In this document: positions 36,613-44,265 of the stretch, piece after piece | How positions within the stretch are numbered: the first letter of the stretch is position 1 | Layout of the letters: each line of letters opens with the position of its first letter | Source of the DNA: Isoptericola croceus | GTDB taxonomy: Bacteria > Actinomycetota > Actinomycetes > Actinomycetales > Cellulomonadaceae | Direction of reading: 5' to 3' | Assembly (NCBI RefSeq): GCF_029382255.1 | Contig: NZ_JARLLG010000001.1 | Span: forward strand, 62,001 to 126,000 | Length of the DNA: 64,000 bases | The notes under the pieces: generated by a model | Seen by the model: the letters and a program-made list of their open reading frames with translations, nothing else | Told to the model about the DNA's origin: nothing | Database searches by the model: none | Translations under genes and position numbers: made by a program

Positions 36613-38010
36613 ATGATCGTCGCACCGTTTGGACGCTTCACCGAGGGCCGTGTCCCCGACCCCGGGATCGCCGCCCTGTTCACGCGCGAGAACCGCTGGC
36701 AGGCCCGCCTCGACGTCGAGGCCGCGCTCGCGCTCGCGGAGGCGGACGCGGGCCTCATCCCCCAGGAGTCCGCCCGCGCGATCGCGCTGACCGCCCGCAT
36801 CGAGAAGCTCGACATCAAGCGGGTCCTCGCCGCGACGGCGGAGGCCAGTCACCCGCTCGTGCCGCTCATCGAGGAGTTCGCCCGCGTCGTCGGCTCCAAG
36901 CACGGCGGGTGGGTGCACTGGGGTGCGACCACCCAGAACATCACCCAGACGGCGGACGTCCTGGTCCTGCGCGACGCGCACCGGGTGATCCTGCACCAGC
37001 TCTCGCGGGTGCTGCGCTCCGCGGCCGGACTGGCCGAACGGTCGGCCGGGCTCCCGATGGCGGGCCGCACCCACTCCCAGCACGCCGTGCCGATCACCTT
37101 CGGGTTCAAGGTCGCGGTGTGGATCGACCAGCTCGTGGCACACACCGAACGCCTCGAACGCCTCGACGACCGGCTGTTCTGCGTCCTCATGGGCGGCGCC
37201 GCCGGGACGTTCGCTTCCTTCGGGGACGCCGGCCGGGTCATCGAGGCCGGGGTGGCGCACCGGCTCGGCCTGCACCCCATGCGGGTCCCGTCGCGGGCGA
37301 TCAACGACGGGATCGTCGAGCTCGTGCTCGTCCTCGCCCAGCTCGCCGGCACGATCGGCAAGATCGCCAAGGACGTGTACGCGCTCATGCAGCCGGAGTT
37401 CGCCGAGGCCTTCGAGCCCGTACCGGACGGCACCGTGGGCAGCTCGACGATGCCGCACAAGCGCAACCCGCAGCTCGCGCTCGACCTGCTGACCATGTCG
37501 GCGGAGCTGCGGGCGCTCGCGGCCCCGGCGCTCGAGTCGATGTTGCACGACCAGGAGGCCAACGGGGCGATGACGGCGCTGCTCGAGGACCTCGCGGCGT
37601 CCGCCGCGGTGCTCGCGGGCGACATGCTCGCCCGCCTCGAGGTCATCGTCGGCGGGCTGGTGCTCGACCCCGAGCGCATGCGCGACAACATCAGCCTCTC
37701 GGCGGGCATGATCGGGTCGGAGTCGCTCATGCTGGCGCTGGGGGAGAAGATCGGGCGACAGAGGGCCCACGACGTCGTCTTCGAGGTCGCGCAGGCCACT
37801 GCGACCAGCGACCGCCCCTTCGTCGAGCGGCTGCTCGACGATCCCGTGGTCGCCGGAGCCTTCGACCGCGCCGAGCTCGGGGAGCTCATCGACCCGGCCG
37901 CCTATCTCGGGCTCAGCGCGGAGATCGCCGGTGAGCTAGCCGCCTGCGCGGCCACCACCGCGGACCGCCTGGACGCGCTGCCGGAGCACGCGCCACCCAT
38001 GACGCGCTGA
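36613..38010 (+). CDS. fumarase/adenylosuccinate lyase superfamily enzyme (3-carboxymuconate cycloisomerase-like)
   Basis: This 465-residue lyase has the superfamily signature GSSTMPHKRNP (about residue 278) and the conserved WVHWGATTQNITQTADVLVLRD and GRTHSQHAVPITFG blocks. The latter blocks are closest to 3-carboxy-cis,cis-muconate cycloisomerase (PcaB) and some amino-acid-derived lyases rather than PurB. No other protocatechuate genes are nearby, so the substrate is uncertain. AGGAGGAACC is a strong ribosome site. Confidence 0.85.
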   Translation: MIVAPFGRFTEGRVPDPGIAALFTRENRWQARLDVEAALALAEADAGLIPQESARAIALTARIEKLDIKRVLAATAEASHPLVPLIEEFARVVGSKHGGWVHWGATTQNITQTADVLVLRDAHRVILHQLSRVLRSAAGLAERSAGLPMAGRTHSQHAVPITFGFKVAVWIDQLVAHTERLERLDDRLFCVLMGGAAGTFASFGDAGRVIEAGVAHRLGLHPMRVPSRAINDGIVELVLVLAQLAGTIGKIAKDVYALMQPEFAEAFEPVPDGTVGSSTMPHKRNPQLALDLLTMSAELRALAAPALESMLHDQEANGAMTALLEDLAASAAVLAGDMLARLEVIVGGLVLDPERMRDNISLSAGMIGSESLMLALGEKIGRQRAHDVVFEVAQATATSDRPFVERLLDDPVVAGAFDRAELGELIDPAAYLGLSAEIAGELAACAATTADRLDALPEHAPPMTR

Positions 38011-38117
38011 ATGGTCTGCGCAACGGTTGCTGTTGCACATCGTGAAGCCGAACGTCAGAGTGGTCCACGTCACGATCGGCTTCTGAGGACGGCAACGCGA
38101 GGAGGCGGCGGCACCGC

Positions 38118-39833
38118 ATGGCACGTCTGGGCGGCAGCACGGGGGCGGCGAGCCTCCGCCGCTGGACGCTGCGCGCCGTCGGGGTCGCCCTCGGGGCCGC
38201 CGCGACCAGCGTCTGCCTCGCCACCGGCGCGTCGGCCGACGACGGCGGGGCCGACGAGCGGTCTCGGGACGGGCTGCTCGCGGGGGTCGTGAAGACCACC
38301 ACGGAGCGGGTCACCGACCCCCTGCTGGACACGGTCGGCACCACGGTCGAGAAGGTCACCGAGCCGGTCGGCACGTCGGTCGAGAGCGTGTCGAAGAAGG
38401 TGACCGAGCCGGCGGAGAAGCCTGCCGCGAAGCCGGCCGAGGAGTCAGCCGAGAAGCCGACGGAGAAGCCGACGGAGAAGCCGGCCGAGAAGCCGACGGA
38501 GAAGCCGACGGAGAAGCCGGCCGAGAAGCCGACGGAGAAGGCCGAGAAGCCGGCGAAGGCCACCGATCGCTCCGACGAGACGCCGTCGGACCCGGCAGGC
38601 GAGGGCTCGGACCGGCCCGAGCAGAGCGACCGGCCAGAGGAATCTGCTCCGGAGGCAGCGGCCTCGGAGGACCGTGCGGAACCGGCGTCGGGCACGGCGG
38701 ACGACGAGACCGCCGACGTGGGGGCAGAGCCTGCCGAGGGCGGGACCGCCGACGGGGAGCCGGAGACCGCCGGCTCGAGGCCCGGCCCGGTCGTCGGACT
38801 CCTCGAGGGCGTGACCGGAACGGTCGTGGCACCGGTGACGGGAACCGTCGGAGGCATGCTCCACGACGTGGTGGACCCCGTCACCGAGGGGCTCGCTCCG
38901 GTCTCCGAGGCGACGGGGGACGTCGTCGAGAGCATCTCCGGACCCGTGACGGAACCGCTCAAACCGGTGATCGGCGCGGTGGGGGAGGTGGCCCGTCCGG
39001 TGACGGACGCCGTCCGGCCGGTGCTCGCACCCGTGGGGCCGGTCGTCGGCGCGGTGACCGAAGGACTCCAGCCTGTCGTCGCGCCCGTCGTCGAGGTGCT
39101 GGACCCGGTGCTCGATCCTGTGGTGCGACCCGTCGTGGGCGTGCTCGATCCGGTGGTCCGCCCGGTCGTCGACGCCGTGGCTCCGGTGGTCGGTCCCGTC
39201 GTCGAGCTGGTCGATCCCGTGGTCCGCCCCGTGATCGACGTGGTGGACCCGGTGCTCGGTCCGGTGCTCGACCCCGTGCTCGACCCCGTGGTCGACCCCG
39301 TGGTCGACGAGCTCGAGCCTCCGGTGATCGACCAGCCGGGCGAGGCCGACCCCGGGTCGGGCGCGCCGGTGGGGGACGTCGCCACGGTGACCGGGGGGGC
39401 GAGCGCCGGTCCGGCTGCCTCGGTGCAGGGGGCCGCGACCGGGCGGGCCGCGGTGGCCTCGCAGGAGGCCGGACCTGCCGCCGAGGCCACGACCGCAGCG
39501 GCTTCCGCGGTCGACGTCGCGAGGACGGGCGACGTGAGCGCACCGGCCGTGGCGCACACTCCGGCCCCGGACGCCCTGGCGTCGCTGGCCGGGCCCGGCC
39601 CTGCCGCGGCCGTGGCGAACGGCTCGACCGTTCCAGGATCCCCGGTCGGAACCGCTGCCGCCGTCGCTGGCGGCTCCTCCAGCTCCGTACGCGCAGGGGC
39701 GAGCACCGGCGACGTCGCCGCTCAGCTCGCCGCCGCGTCCCGCGCCGGCGCCGGCCACTGGCTGGTGCCCTCCCCCGAAGCGTTCGCGCCGCTGCCGGTG
39801 CCTGACTTCGAGATCACCGTCTCTCCTGCCTGA
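38118..39833 (+). CDS. secreted low-complexity repeat protein
   Basis: This 571-residue protein has a signal peptide (RRWTLRAVGVALGAAATSVCLATGASA, cleavage near residue 40). Residues about 98-147 are tandem EKPTEKPA-type repeats, residues about 150-225 are acidic and Pro/Glu-rich, and residues about 250-415 are degenerate Pro-Val repeats (DPVLDPVVRPVVGVLDPV style). An Ala-rich tail ends in FEITVSPA. There is no LPxTG motif and no C-terminal membrane helix. The Lys-Pro repeats and periodic Pro-Val array suggest an extended wall-associated or adhesive protein. An 8-bp hairpin (GAAGCCGA 38044-38051 with TCGGCTTC 38076-38083) lies in the leader. Confidence 0.82.
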   Translation: MARLGGSTGAASLRRWTLRAVGVALGAAATSVCLATGASADDGGADERSRDGLLAGVVKTTTERVTDPLLDTVGTTVEKVTEPVGTSVESVSKKVTEPAEKPAAKPAEESAEKPTEKPTEKPAEKPTEKPTEKPAEKPTEKAEKPAKATDRSDETPSDPAGEGSDRPEQSDRPEESAPEAAASEDRAEPASGTADDETADVGAEPAEGGTADGEPETAGSRPGPVVGLLEGVTGTVVAPVTGTVGGMLHDVVDPVTEGLAPVSEATGDVVESISGPVTEPLKPVIGAVGEVARPVTDAVRPVLAPVGPVVGAVTEGLQPVVAPVVEVLDPVLDPVVRPVVGVLDPVVRPVVDAVAPVVGPVVELVDPVVRPVIDVVDPVLGPVLDPVLDPVVDPVVDELEPPVIDQPGEADPGSGAPVGDVATVTGGASAGPAASVQGAATGRAAVASQEAGPAAEATTAAASAVDVARTGDVSAPAVAHTPAPDALASLAGPGPAAAVANGSTVPGSPVGTAAAVAGGSSSSVRAGASTGDVAAQLAAASRAGAGHWLVPSPEAFAPLPVPDFEITVSPA

Positions 39834-39919
39834 CGTGGCTCTGTCGCGCCGCTGAGCGCGCCCAGCCGCGGGTGGCCGTCTGTCGCCTGCCTCCCACGTC
39901 ACACAGCAGGAGATCTGCC

Positions 39920-40000
39920 ATGCGTACGAGCATGCGACGGGTGCTGCCACCAGCACTCGTGATGGACGGGTTCGCCGTCACCACGCCGCACCCCGGCTGA
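39920..40000 (+). CDS. possible 26-residue peptide or gene remnant
   Basis: ATG at 39920 is preceded by AGGAG (39908-39912) with 7-base spacing. The frame starts MRTSMRRVLPPALVMD, which resembles the beginning of a signal peptide, and stops at 40000, 20 bases before a REP-like hairpin. It may be a small peptide or the stump of a secreted protein gene cut by repeat insertion. Confidence 0.3.
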   Translation: MRTSMRRVLPPALVMDGFAVTTPHPG

Positions 40001-40020
40001 CACCGACCACCGCGGAACCG

Positions 40021-40063
40021 GTGCGGTCGTGGGGCGTCGCAGGGGGACGGCCCACGACCGCAC
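40021..40063. repeat. REP-like hairpin repeat, copy 1
   Basis: GTGCGGTCGTGGG (40021-40033) is an exact inverted repeat of CCCACGACCGCAC (40051-40063) around a 17-base loop. The full 43 bases are identical to the copy at 40232-40274, in the same orientation. Confidence 0.8.
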
Positions 40064-40231
40064 GGCCCGCGGTCTGCCGAGCCGGTGCATCAGGAGGCCG
40101 CAACGGTCTCCCGCCGGTGCCCGGTTCGTTCGGGGCTGTGTCGGCGACGTCGTGCGGGCGGGGGCCCGTGCGGTCGTCGCAGCCCTTCCGAGAGGAGGCG
40201 GCGCCGCTGGGTGCTGCTCTCCGCCGAGTCG

Positions 40232-40274
40232 GTGCGGTCGTGGGGCGTCGCAGGGGGACGGCCCACGACCGCAC
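40232..40274. repeat. REP-like hairpin repeat, copy 2
   Basis: This is identical over 43 bases to 40021-40063, with a 13-bp stem and 17-base loop. It lies 26 bases beyond the end of the minus-strand arsR gene, so it may double as that gene's terminator. Confidence 0.8.
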
Positions 40275-40300
40275 CGTGCACGTTGCCCGGGGGCGAGGAG

Positions 40301-40642
40301 TCAGGACACGGCGCGCAGGGCGTCGGCGAGTCGGTCGAGCGCGCCGGGAACCGGCGCGTAGTAGGACCAGCGGCCCCGCTGGGTGCGGGTGAGCAGCCCG
40401 GCGTCGACGAGGATCTTGAGGTGATGGCTGACGGTCGGCTGGCTGAGGCCGACGGGCGCGGTGAGGTCGCAGACGCAGGCCTCGCCGTCGGCAGCGGTGG
40501 CGACGGTGGACAGCAGGAGCACCCGCGTCGGGTCGCCGAGCGCCTTGAAGACCCGGGCGATCCGCTGCGCTTCCTCGGCGTCGACGGCGGCGCGCAGCGG
40601 TGTGCAGCAGGTGTCGACCGCGAGCGGCAGGACGTTCGTCAT
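40301..40642 (-). CDS. arsR: ArsR-family repressor
   Basis: This 113-residue winged-helix protein has the ArsR metalloid site ACVCDL (Cys56, Cys58) and recognition helix SQPTVSHHLKILVDAGLL. A further Cys12-Cys13 pair near the N-terminus could supply a third ligand. In this family As(III) binding releases the repressor from DNA. The ATG at 40642 follows GATGGAG. It is divergent from the ArsO-like flavoprotein gene, and the 79-base gap carries an inverted repeat. Confidence 0.9.
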   Translation of the reverse strand: MTNVLPLAVDTCCTPLRAAVDAEEAQRIARVFKALGDPTRVLLLSTVATAADGEACVCDLTAPVGLSQPTVSHHLKILVDAGLLTRTQRGRWSYYAPVPGALDRLADALRAVS

Positions 40643-40660
40643 GCACTCCATCTTGCCACG

Positions 40661-40710
40661 CATCGACGTTTGTGGATACGTTGTCGACGACACATTGAAG
40701 TTCGTCGATG
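40661..40710. promoter_or_regulatory. candidate ArsR operator between arsR and the flavoprotein gene
   Basis: CATCGACG (40661-40668) and CGTCGATG (40703-40710) form an 8-bp inverted repeat spanning the divergent promoter. Within it, ACATTGAAGTTCGTCGAT (40692-40709) matches 14 of 18 positions with the element before acr3 (complement of 53777-53794). The segment is AT-rich for this genome. Confidence 0.6.
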
Positions 40711-40721
40711 AGGAGTGTGGC

Positions 40722-42092
40722 ATGGAGACGACGACGCAGCACCCGGTCGTGGTGATCGGCGCCGGGCCCGTAGGGCTCGCCGCCGCGGCGCACCTGCTGG
40801 AGCGTGGCATCGAACCGCTGGTCCTCGAGGCCGGCGCCGGCCCGGGATCCGCCGTCGCGCACTGGGGTCACGTGCGACTCTTCTCGCCGTGGCGCTACTG
40901 CCTCGACGCGGCCGCCCGCCGCCTGCTGGAGGGCGCCGGGACCTGGAGCAAGCCGAACCTCGACGCCCTGCCCACCGGGAGCGACCTGGTGCGCGACTAC
41001 CTCGCTCCGCTCGCCGCGACCCCGGCCCTGCAGCACCGCGTCCGCTACGGCACCCGTGTGACCGCCGTCGCCCGCGACGGGGCCGACCGGACCCGCTCGC
41101 TCGGCCGGGAGCGTCGGGCGTGGCTGGTCCGCACGGAGTCCGACGGCGGCACGCACGATCTCCGGGCAGCTGCCGTCATCGACGCCTCGGGCACGTACGG
41201 GCAGCCGAACCCGCTGGGCAGCAGCGGGCTGCCCGCCGTGGGGGAGGCTGAGGCCGTCCCGTTCCTCGCCGGGCCGCTGCCGGACGTGCTGGGCCGGGAC
41301 CGCGAGCTGTTCGCCGGCCGCCGCACGCTGGTGGTCGGCATGGGTCACTCGGCGGCGAACACGCTGCTCGCGCTCACGCAGCTTGCCGAGGAGGTGCCGG
41401 GCACGGAGGTCGTCTGGGCCATCCGTGGCGGGTCGCCGCGACGGCTGTTCGGCGGCGGCACCGACGACGAGCTGCCCGCCCGGGGCCTGCTGGGGACCCG
41501 GCTGCGCGAGGCGGTCGAGGCCGGCCGGCTGGAGCTGTGGACGCGGGTCGCGATCGAGCGGTTGGCGCCCGTGGACGGTCGCGTCCGCGTGACCGGCGTC
41601 GGCCGCGCGCCCCAGGCCCGTGCCGAGGGCCCGTTCGAGGCGTTCGTCGACGTGGTGTCCGGAGCCACGGGCTTCCGCCCCGACCTCGACATGCTGCGCG
41701 AGGTCCGCCTCGACCTCGACGACGTGGTCGAGGCCCCCGCCCGGCTCGCCCCGCTCATCGACCCGAACCTGCACTCCTGCGGCACGGTGTCGCCGCACGG
41801 CGAGAGCGTGCTGGCGCACCCTGACGAGGGCTTCTACCTCGTCGGCATGAAGTCGTACGGCCGCGCGCCCACGTTCCTGCTCGCCACGGGTTACGAGCAG
41901 GTGCGCTCGGTGGCGGCCGCGCTGGCCGGCGACCGCGCCGCGGCCGACGCCGTCGAGCTGGAGCTGCCCGAGACGGGGGTGTGCTCCACCGACCTCGGCG
42001 GCGACGCCGAGGGGTCGGCGTGCTGCGGGGGCTCGTCCGAGCCGCAGCTCGTCACGCTCGGCGTCGGGCGCTCGCTGAAGGATAGATCGTGA
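40722..42092 (+). CDS. ArsO-like FAD/NAD(P)-binding flavoprotein with cysteine-rich tail
   Basis: This 456-residue flavoprotein has an N-terminal FAD motif VVVIGAGPVGLAAAAHLLERG, a second Rossmann motif VVGMGHSAANTLLAL (near residue 210) and a conserved late YLVGMKSYGRAPTFLLATGYEQ. The arrangement fits flavin monooxygenase/ArsO-like proteins found in actinobacterial arsenic clusters. The C-terminus is unusual: CSTDLGGDAEGSACCGG, three cysteines that could bind As(III) or another soft metal. AGGAG precedes the ATG. It is divergent from arsR and presumably de-repressed by arsenite; the reaction is unproven. Confidence 0.78.
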   Translation: METTTQHPVVVIGAGPVGLAAAAHLLERGIEPLVLEAGAGPGSAVAHWGHVRLFSPWRYCLDAAARRLLEGAGTWSKPNLDALPTGSDLVRDYLAPLAATPALQHRVRYGTRVTAVARDGADRTRSLGRERRAWLVRTESDGGTHDLRAAAVIDASGTYGQPNPLGSSGLPAVGEAEAVPFLAGPLPDVLGRDRELFAGRRTLVVGMGHSAANTLLALTQLAEEVPGTEVVWAIRGGSPRRLFGGGTDDELPARGLLGTRLREAVEAGRLELWTRVAIERLAPVDGRVRVTGVGRAPQARAEGPFEAFVDVVSGATGFRPDLDMLREVRLDLDDVVEAPARLAPLIDPNLHSCGTVSPHGESVLAHPDEGFYLVGMKSYGRAPTFLLATGYEQVRSVAAALAGDRAAADAVELELPETGVCSTDLGGDAEGSACCGGSSEPQLVTLGVGRSLKDRS

Positions 42093-42120
42093 TCGATTGG
42101 TCATGCTGAAGCGAGCCCTC

Positions 42121-42142
42121 GTTCATTCGACGTTCATATAGA
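42121..42142 (+). promoter_or_regulatory. PHO box upstream of pstS
   Basis: Two adjacent 11-base direct repeats, GTTCATTCGAC (42121-42131) and GTTCATATAGA (42132-42142), match the actinobacterial PhoP-binding unit (GTTCA repeated every 11 bases). They lie 75-96 bases before the pstS start. Induction of pst by phosphate starvation is therefore expected. Confidence 0.72.
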
Positions 42143-42153
42143 CCGCGTTCTAT
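42133..42153. promoter_or_regulatory. palindromic AT-rich element overlapping the PHO box
   Basis: ATAGACCGCGTTCTAT (42138-42153) is a near-perfect palindrome (14 of 16 positions). The 20-mer TTCATATAGACCGCGTTCTA (42133-42152) agrees at 15 of 20 positions with TCAATATAGACAGCTTTCGA before acr3 (53788-53807). It may be a second regulator site on pstS, perhaps for an ArsR-family protein, and part of it may also serve as the -10 element. Confidence 0.4.
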
Positions 42154-42176
42154 CGATCTCGTCCGACAAGGAAACA

Positions 42177-42196
42177 GGGCGGGTCGAGTCCCGCCC
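42177..42196. other. hairpin in the pstS leader
   Basis: GGGCGGG (42177-42183) pairs with CCCGCCC (42190-42196) over a TCGAGT loop, 20 bases before the pstS GTG. It may stabilise the transcript or modulate translation. Confidence 0.45.
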
Positions 42197-42216
42197 CAGC
42201 AGACGGGATCACTGAC

Positions 42217-43203
42217 GTGCTCAAGAACCACAAGCGTGCCGCAGCGCTGATCGGCGCAGCCGGCCTGGCGTTCTCGCTCGCCGCCTGCGGCGGCTCCGAC
42301 ACGCCCGGCGACCAGCCCGAGGCGACCACCGAGGGTGGCGAGAGCGGCGAGGCGCTGTCCGGATCGGTCGTCATCGACGGTTCCTCCACGGTCGCCCCGA
42401 ACACCGAGGTCGCTGCGGAGCTGTTCGGCGACATGCATCCCGACGTGCGTGTGTCCGTCGGCGTCTCCGGCACCGGCGGCGGCTTCGAGAAGTTCTGCAA
42501 CGGCGAGACCGACATCTCCGAGGCCTCCCGTCCGATCAAGGACGAGGAAGCCGCGACGTGCGAGGAGAACGGCATCTCCTACGCCGAGCTCGGCATCGCC
42601 AACGACGGTCTCGCCGTCGCGATCAACCCGGACAACGACTGGGCGCAGTGCCTGTCGATCGAGGAGATCAGCTCGATGTGGCGGCCCGACGGCCCGGTCG
42701 ACTCCTGGGCCGACGTGCGGGACGGGTTCCCCGACGAGCCCATCACGCTGTTCGGCCCGGGCTCCGACTCCGGCACGTTCGACTTCTTCACCGAGGAGGT
42801 CAACGGTGAGGGCGGCGCGATCCGCGCCGACTACAACGACATCGGTGAGGACGACTTCGGTGCCGTCCAGGGTGTCGCCGGCGCGACCGGCGCGACAGCC
42901 TTCATCCCGCTGTCGTTCGTCGAGGAGTCCGGCGACATGGTCCAGCCGGTCGAGATCGTCAACGACGCGGGCGACTGCATCGCTCCGTCGCTCGACACGG
43001 TCATGGACGGGTCCTACAACCCGCTCGGCCGTCAGCTCTACGTCTACCCGAGCGACGCCGGCCTCGAGAAGCCCGAGGTCGTCGCGTTCGTGGAGTTCTA
43101 CATCCTCAACCAGGCGCAGATCGCCGAGGAGGCGGGCTTCATCCCGCTGAACTCCGACCAGGAGCAGGTCGCGAACGACGCGCTGGCCGAGCTGGTCGGT
43201 TGA
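42217..43203 (+). CDS. pstS: phosphate-binding lipoprotein PstS
   Basis: This 328-residue lipoprotein has a leader ending in LAAC. Phosphate-site features are the first loop [17 protein letters not shown], the P-loop-like [28 protein letters not shown] and [16 protein letters not shown]. It delivers phosphate to PstCA. The GTG start is preceded by only a weak GGGAT. It lies between the PHO box and a strong intergenic hairpin, and is first in pstSCAB. Whether it discriminates strongly against arsenate cannot be told from sequence alone, but the surrounding arsenic genes make the question relevant. Confidence 0.95.
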   Translation: MLKNHKRAAALIGAAGLAFSLAACGGSDTPGDQPEATTEGGESGEALSGSVVIDGSSTVAPNTEVAAELFGDMHPDVRVSVGVSGTGGGFEKFCNGETDISEASRPIKDEEAATCEENGISYAELGIANDGLAVAINPDNDWAQCLSIEEISSMWRPDGPVDSWADVRDGFPDEPITLFGPGSDSGTFDFFTEEVNGEGGAIRADYNDIGEDDFGAVQGVAGATGATAFIPLSFVEESGDMVQPVEIVNDAGDCIAPSLDTVMDGSYNPLGRQLYVYPSDAGLEKPEVVAFVEFYILNQAQIAEEAGFIPLNSDQEQVANDALAELVG

Positions 43204-43209
43204 TGTGGT

Positions 43210-43248
43210 CCGCCGGTCCGGCACCCGCACCGGGTGCCGGACCGGCGG
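43210..43248. terminator. 18-bp perfect hairpin between pstS and pstC
   Basis: CCGCCGGTCCGGCACCCG (43210-43227) is the exact reverse complement of 43231-43248, with a CAC loop. It starts 6 bases after the pstS stop and has no T-run. It probably acts as an mRNA 3' stabiliser or partial attenuator giving more PstS than permease. Confidence 0.7.
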
Positions 43249-43293
43249 CCTCGTCGACTCCCCAGAACCCGTCGCACGAAGGAAACAGGTCGC

Positions 43294-44265
43294 ATGACCA
43301 TCGTCTCGGCACCGATCGAGCCGCCCTCGGTCGAACCACCCCTCTCGCTCGAGCCGTCCAGCCGACGTCTCGGTGAGAAGGCCATCGTTGCGCTGCTCTT
43401 CGCCGCCGCCGCCCTCGCCGTGCTCATCACCGTCGGGATCGTGCTGGCGATCGCCGGGCCTACGGTCGAGTTCTTCCGCCAGATCCCGTTCTCCCGCTTC
43501 TTCTCCACCGAACCGTGGGCGCCGAACTTCGTCCCCGACGGCTTCGGCGTCTACAGCATCCTCGCGGGGACGGCGTCCATCGTCCTGTACTCGTGCATGA
43601 TCGCGCTGCCGGCAGGTCTGGGCGCCGCGATCTACCTCAACGAGTACGCCAGCCACCGGGCACGCAAGATCCTCAAGCCGGTGCTCGAGGTGCTCGAGGG
43701 CATCCCCACCGTGGTCTACGGACTGTTCGCCCTCGCCTTCGTCGCGCCCCTGCTGCAGCAGATCTGGCCCACCTTCCTGCCGGGCAAGCTCGGTGACCCG
43801 CCCGGCTTCCAGTTCGTGCTGTCCGCCGGCGTGGTCCTGGGGATCATGATCATCCCGACCGTCGCCTCGGTGTCCCAGGACGCCATGAGTGCGATCCCCG
43901 GGGGCCTGCGCGAGGCCGCCTACGGCCTGGGAAGCACCAAGATGCAGGTCGCCACGAAGGTCGTCGTCCCCTCGGCGTTCTCCGGCATCGTCGCCTCGTT
44001 CGTCCTCGGGCTCTCCCGGGCGGTCGGGGAGACCATGGTCGTGCTCATGGCCGCCGGCGCGATCGCGAACCTGACCCTGTGGCCGAACGACCCGGTGCTG
44101 ACGATGACCGCCTTCATCGGCCGAACGGCCACCGGCGACGTCGGCTTCGGCACCACGACGTACTACACGCTGTTCGCCGTCGCGGCACTGCTGTTTGTCA
44201 TCACGCTCGTGATCAACACGATCAGCATCGCCCTCGTGCGCAAGTTCCGAGAGGTCTACGAATGA
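43294..44265 (+). CDS. pstC: phosphate ABC transporter permease PstC
   Basis: This 323-residue permease has about six helices. The family markers are GTASIVLYSCMIALPAGLGAAIYLNEYA and the EAA coupling loop GLREAAYGLGSTKMQVATKVVVPSAFSGI. The ATG at 43294 has AAGGAAACAGG upstream. The stop overlaps the pstA start (ATGA). Confidence 0.95.
   Translation: MTIVSAPIEPPSVEPPLSLEPSSRRLGEKAIVALLFAAAALAVLITVGIVLAIAGPTVEFFRQIPFSRFFSTEPWAPNFVPDGFGVYSILAGTASIVLYSCMIALPAGLGAAIYLNEYASHRARKILKPVLEVLEGIPTVVYGLFALAFVAPLLQQIWPTFLPGKLGDPPGFQFVLSAGVVLGIMIIPTVASVSQDAMSAIPGGLREAAYGLGSTKMQVATKVVVPSAFSGIVASFVLGLSRAVGETMVVLMAAGAIANLTLWPNDPVLTMTAFIGRTATGDVGFGTTTYYTLFAVAALLFVITLVINTISIALVRKFREVYE

Larger units (their letters stand above)
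39834..40300. other. 467-base region without a confident gene; small ORF and REP-like hairpins
   Basis: Apart from one 26-codon ORF with a good ribosome site and two identical 43-base hairpin repeats (each annotated separately), I see only a third, shortened copy of the repeat at 40168-40185 (GTGCGGTCGTCGCAGCCC). No protein-like frame stands out on either strand. Confidence 0.7.

Noticed and set aside
38011-38117. Possible c-di-AMP or other riboswitch before the secreted repeat protein
   Set aside because: Only one 8-bp hairpin with a long loop is present; the conserved riboswitch cores I know were not seen.
38445-39956. Minus-strand His/Asp-rich frame opposite the repeat protein
   Set aside because: It arises from the complement of the Pro-Val repeats; it has no signal, ribosome site or motif.
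42168-43289. AAGGAAACAGG present before both pstS (42168-42178) and pstC (43279-43289) as a regulatory repeat
   Set aside because: In pstC it is simply the ribosome site; the pstS copy is too far from the start and a purine-rich match of this kind is weak evidence.
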